Shown here piece by piece: positions 19,870 to 22,660 of a stretch of 22,660 nt of DNA. Origin of the DNA: an uncultured Eubacteriales bacterium (GTDB lineage: Bacteria; Bacillota; Clostridia; Christensenellales; UBA1242); NCBI GenBank assembly GCA_900556185.1, contig USNN01000006.1:1-22660 (forward strand), written 5' to 3'. The position numbers and the translations under genes are program-made. How positions within the stretch are numbered: position 1 is the stretch's first letter; each line of letters begins with the position of its first letter. The notes beneath the pieces were generated by a model. That model was not told the DNA's origin. It searched no databases and was given only the letters and a program-made list of their open reading frames with translations.

Positions 19870-22660
19870 GTGAAAAAGAAGTTAAGTATTTTTCTTGTTT
19901 TCGCTGTATTGATAATTCCTTGTTTACTTTTGTTTACTGGCTGTAAAGACAGTTCAGTCGTAAATGTAAAAGTATATATTGGTGAAACGGGTTATTCATT
20001 TACAAACGAAAACCCAACACTAAATTTTGAATACGGAGAAACCATAGATTGGTCTACCGCTTTTAGTGTTAAACTAGTTAAAAAAGATGGTTCTGAGGTA
20101 GATGTTGAACAGGGTAAAGGTGGCTATTCTGTAACCGACGAAGACGACGTATTAAGTAAGGATAGTTTGCCAGTTGGCACCTATTATATTAGTATAGCCT
20201 ACAGTGATTTTGACCCAATTAAGGTTACAATAAATGTAGGGAAGGGCGTATTGGCTGTTCCTACAGTTTCTGGTGAATACACCTATAATGGAACTGAACA
20301 AACTGTAAGTTTGGATGGCTTTAATGAAAGCCGAATGACAATAACTAATAACAAAAGAACAAACGCAGGCACACAAGATGCGGTTGTATCTATTGTAGAT
20401 ACAAATTCTTTTGTTTGGGCAGACGGCACAACCGACGCTAAAAATATTAGCTGGACAATTAATAAGTTATCTGTAGAAAGACCAACTATTGTTGGCGAAT
20501 ATATCTATAACGGCGAAGAACAAACTGCAGTTTTAGATGGCAATTTTGATGCAAGCATAATGACAGTTTCTAATAATGTTAGAAAAATTGTCGGCACTCA
20601 AAGCGTGGTTGTGGCATTTAAAGATAAAGACAATTATATGTGGACAAATGGCTCAAGTGACGAAATTTACCTGGATTTTGAAATTTTGAAAGCAATGTGT
20701 CCTAGCCCAGAACAAGAAACCATTCCAAGTTTTTCTGGAACTTATAGTGCATCTAAAAAACAATTAAAAGATTACACATTGCCAGCAGGATATAGTTGGG
20801 CAGATGAAAACGAATTTATTTACTGCGATGTTAAAACATATAAGGCGTACTATAACACTGATTCTGTTAACTATAGAGATAGAACTGTTTTACTAACAAT
20901 AGACCTAGAAAAGGCAGATATTTTAGAAATATCACACCCAGCATTAACTGGCACTTATGACGCTTCTACACATTTATCTAACTATGCCTTAAATGAAGGC
21001 TTTAGATGGGTAAATGAAGAAGATGTTCCTAAATGCAACATAACTTCTTACGATGCAATTTATAACCCAGATAGCAGAAATTATAACGATAAAAAACTTT
21101 CAATAACTTTAGTTTTAAGCAAGGCAGAAGCACCTTCTTGCGTTCATGCCCCAAGAACTATAGTTTATGACGAAACAAAAACTTTGGCTGATTATGTTTC
21201 ATTTTTAAACGAACATTGCACATGGAAAAACGAAAATATTGTTCCTACTTGCAATGTAAATGAATATGAAGTTGTTTATAATCCAGACCCAGTGAACTAC
21301 ACAGATAGAATTTTGACTATTACTATTACAGTAACACCTAAAGCACTTTCAGTTCCAACACTTGTTGGTACTTATACCTATAATGGCACATCTCAAACAG
21401 CAGTGTTAGATGGTGTAGATGCAACTATTATGATTGTAAGAAACAACACAAGAATGATTGCTGGCACTCAAAACATTATAGTTACATTACTTGATGATGT
21501 TAACTATTGTTGGGTTAACGGCGAAACCGAAGTGTTGATTCCTTTTACAATTGAAACATTAAATATTGCGGGTGCGGTAGTAACTCTTGAGTACACTGAA
21601 ATTGAATATACTGGCGATTATTTAAAACCAAATATAATAAGTGTTAAACTAGGTGATATAGATATCTATGATACAGATTACACAGTGGAATATTCAAATA
21701 ACCTAAATAAAGGCACTGCCACTGTAAAAGTGATTGGCAAGAACAGCACTTATGGCACCATAACTTTAACATTTGAAATAACCTTAACCGTTAAAGAAGA
21801 AAATGTTAGATTGATTGGTGATGAAGAAGTTACCTTATTAGAAGACACTGGGTTTAGCAGTGTAGACGAAGCATTAAAAAATCATTCAGTTGGTATAACC
21901 TATAGTAATATGGATAAAGAAACATATTACCAAAACTTGCAATGGAAAACATTGGATGGTAGTGTAGTTGATATTCATACTATTGGCACATACACCTTGT
22001 ATCCAGTTATTAATGGAAAAATTAATACAGCCTGCAGTGTTACACTAAAAGTAATTGCATTTGTTCCAGTTAGTTTTGAAATGAATGAAGCAACCATTAA
22101 GCAATCTTACAATGTGGGTGACCAACTAGAAGATTTTTCAAACTTTAAAGTTAAAGCAATCAACGAAAATGGCGATAGTTTTTATCTAGACTATGAGGCG
22201 TCTAGAGTGGCTGGGTCGTTTTATGTTGAAACAACCTTTAATAGCGAAGCAGTTGGAAATTATACTATAACCTTTAAGTATTGCTTAGGTGGCGAATCTG
22301 CTGACGATACTGTTATAAGCACAATAGACATCACAGTTGTAGACCCAACAGCATTAGAAGAAGATTTAATAGTTGAGGATTCTATCACTGTAACAGGTTA
22401 TTTTGCTGGTGCTAGATTAGAAGATATACTTGTTCCTATTCATGGAAGTTACGGTGCGTCTGGCAAAATGTTATGTTTAGAAACTATTAAGTTGTCTGAT
22501 AGCAGGGTTCAATTTGTCGAATCTGAATACGACCCATATAATTCACAAAGTGAACAAACTTTTATAATAAAATTTACATACAACAATAATTCACACGAAA
22601 TTAGCGGTTCAATAGCTCTAGTTGCACCAATAGTAGAATATATGGTTATAGTAACAGCCT
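19870..22660 (+). CDS. Large surface lipoprotein with repeated Ig/MBG-like modules (3' end outside window)
   Basis: The frame opens at a GTG at 19870 with a strong AAAGGAG ribosome-binding site and stays open for 930 codons to the right edge. The first 24 residues are a lipoprotein signal (KKK, hydrophobic core, lipobox FTGC with Cys25 as the lipid-modified residue), so the protein is anchored on the outer face of the membrane. After a leader domain (26-125) come repeated modules of about 65-75 residues. Type A (around YxYNGxxQT...LDG...NNxR...GTQ) lies at about 126-198, 199-276 and 491-566. Type B (C[DN][VI]xxY...YN[TP]D...NYxD) lies at about 285-349, 350-418 and 419-489. One YTG...DYTVEYSNN...GTATV module (about 567-640) follows, then further Ig-like segments. 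Such proteins serve adhesion, sugar binding or wall attachment; the ligand is unknown. Confidence 0.9.
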   Translation, partial: MKKKLSIFLVFAVLIIPCLLLFTGCKDSSVVNVKVYIGETGYSFTNENPTLNFEYGETIDWSTAFSVKLVKKDGSEVDVEQGKGGYSVTDEDDVLSKDSLPVGTYYISIAYSDFDPIKVTINVGKGVLAVPTVSGEYTYNGTEQTVSLDGFNESRMTITNNKRTNAGTQDAVVSIVDTNSFVWADGTTDAKNISWTINKLSVERPTIVGEYIYNGEEQTAVLDGNFDASIMTVSNNVRKIVGTQSVVVAFKDKDNYMWTNGSSDEIYLDFEILKAMCPSPEQETIPSFSGTYSASKKQLKDYTLPAGYSWADENEFIYCDVKTYKAYYNTDSVNYRDRTVLLTIDLEKADILEISHPALTGTYDASTHLSNYALNEGFRWVNEEDVPKCNITSYDAIYNPDSRNYNDKKLSITLVLSKAEAPSCVHAPRTIVYDETKTLADYVSFLNEHCTWKNENIVPTCNVNEYEVVYNPDPVNYTDRILTITITVTPKALSVPTLVGTYTYNGTSQTAVLDGVDATIMIVRNNTRMIAGTQNIIVTLLDDVNYCWVNGETEVLIPFTIETLNIAGAVVTLEYTEIEYTGDYLKPNIISVKLGDIDIYDTDYTVEYSNNLNKGTATVKVIGKNSTYGTITLTFEITLTVKEENVRLIGDEEVTLLEDTGFSSVDEALKNHSVGITYSNMDKETYYQNLQWKTLDGSVVDIHTIGTYTLYPVINGKINTACSVTLKVIAFVPVSFEMNEATIKQSYNVGDQLEDFSNFKVKAINENGDSFYLDYEASRVAGSFYVETTFNSEAVGNYTITFKYCLGGESADDTVISTIDITVVDPTALEEDLIVEDSITVTGYFAGARLEDILVPIHGSYGASGKMLCLETIKLSDSRVQFVESEYDPYNSQSEQTFIIKFTYNNNSHEISGSIALVAPIVEYMVIVTA
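20245..21570 (+). repeat. Protein-level tandem repeats, order A-A-B-B-B-A
   Basis: Six modules of two kinds. Type A copies start at about 20245, 20464 and 21340; type B copies at about 20722, 20917 and 21124. The copies share key residues but differ greatly in DNA, so the duplications are old and under selection, not recent expansions. Each type B copy keeps one cysteine (TYCDV/KCNI/TCNV region) that could pair or bind metal. Confidence 0.7.

Overview
This AT-rich window reads as chromosome from a low-GC Bacillota (Firmicutes) bacterium, probably an uncultured Clostridia-type lineage. The grounds are the gene neighbourhoods comFC/secA/prfB, mrnC/rlmB/sigH and dnaX/ybaB/recR, all familiar from Bacillus and Clostridium, plus a SigH-type sigma factor, a CwlD-like amidase, and promoters and intrinsic terminators of Gram-positive type. 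The species cannot be named from the sequence.

Layout. (1) Bases 1-439 hold a minus-strand tRNA-Asn with its own promoter and terminator. (2) Bases 440-3971 hold a ComF-family phosphoribosyltransferase gene and secA, closed by a terminator. (3) Bases 3997-11055 hold six genes I cannot assign to a known family, lying where secA and prfB are neighbours in Bacillus. The first (294 aa, soluble) is its own transcription unit. Four of the others encode signal-less membrane proteins of one architecture: a helical N-terminal region of about 130 residues, two closely spaced membrane segments starting near residue 140, then a charged helical tail that differs between members. The sixth is a small 86-aa protein. 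I judge at least three of the four membrane proteins, and probably all four, to be divergent tandem paralogues. This is the best candidate here for an undescribed system. (4) Bases 11081-13252 hold prfB (without the usual programmed frameshift) overlapping tsaD, closed by a bidirectional terminator. (5) Bases 13251-15598 hold a minus-strand cell-wall amidase and a divergent O-antigen-ligase/polymerase-like membrane protein; the spacer between them has several copies of one short motif in both orientations. (6) Bases 15607-19795 hold a six-gene operon, mrnC-rlmB-sigH-dnaX-ybaB-recR, coupling RNA processing and modification, a sigma factor, replication and recombination. Its dnaX carries a run of ten A directly after a perfect 9-bp hairpin, a strong candidate for programmed slippage giving tau and gamma forms. 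(7) From 19870 a GTG-started lipoprotein gene made of repeated Ig-like modules runs off the right edge.

In working terms, most of the window is housekeeping (translation termination, tRNA modification, protein export, replication and repair). Two parts face the envelope: the membrane-hairpin cassette, and the amidase, polymerase-like and lipoprotein genes. Several transcription units have near-consensus promoters whose predicted start lies at or very near the start codon, without a Shine-Dalgarno sequence, so some leaderless translation is likely.
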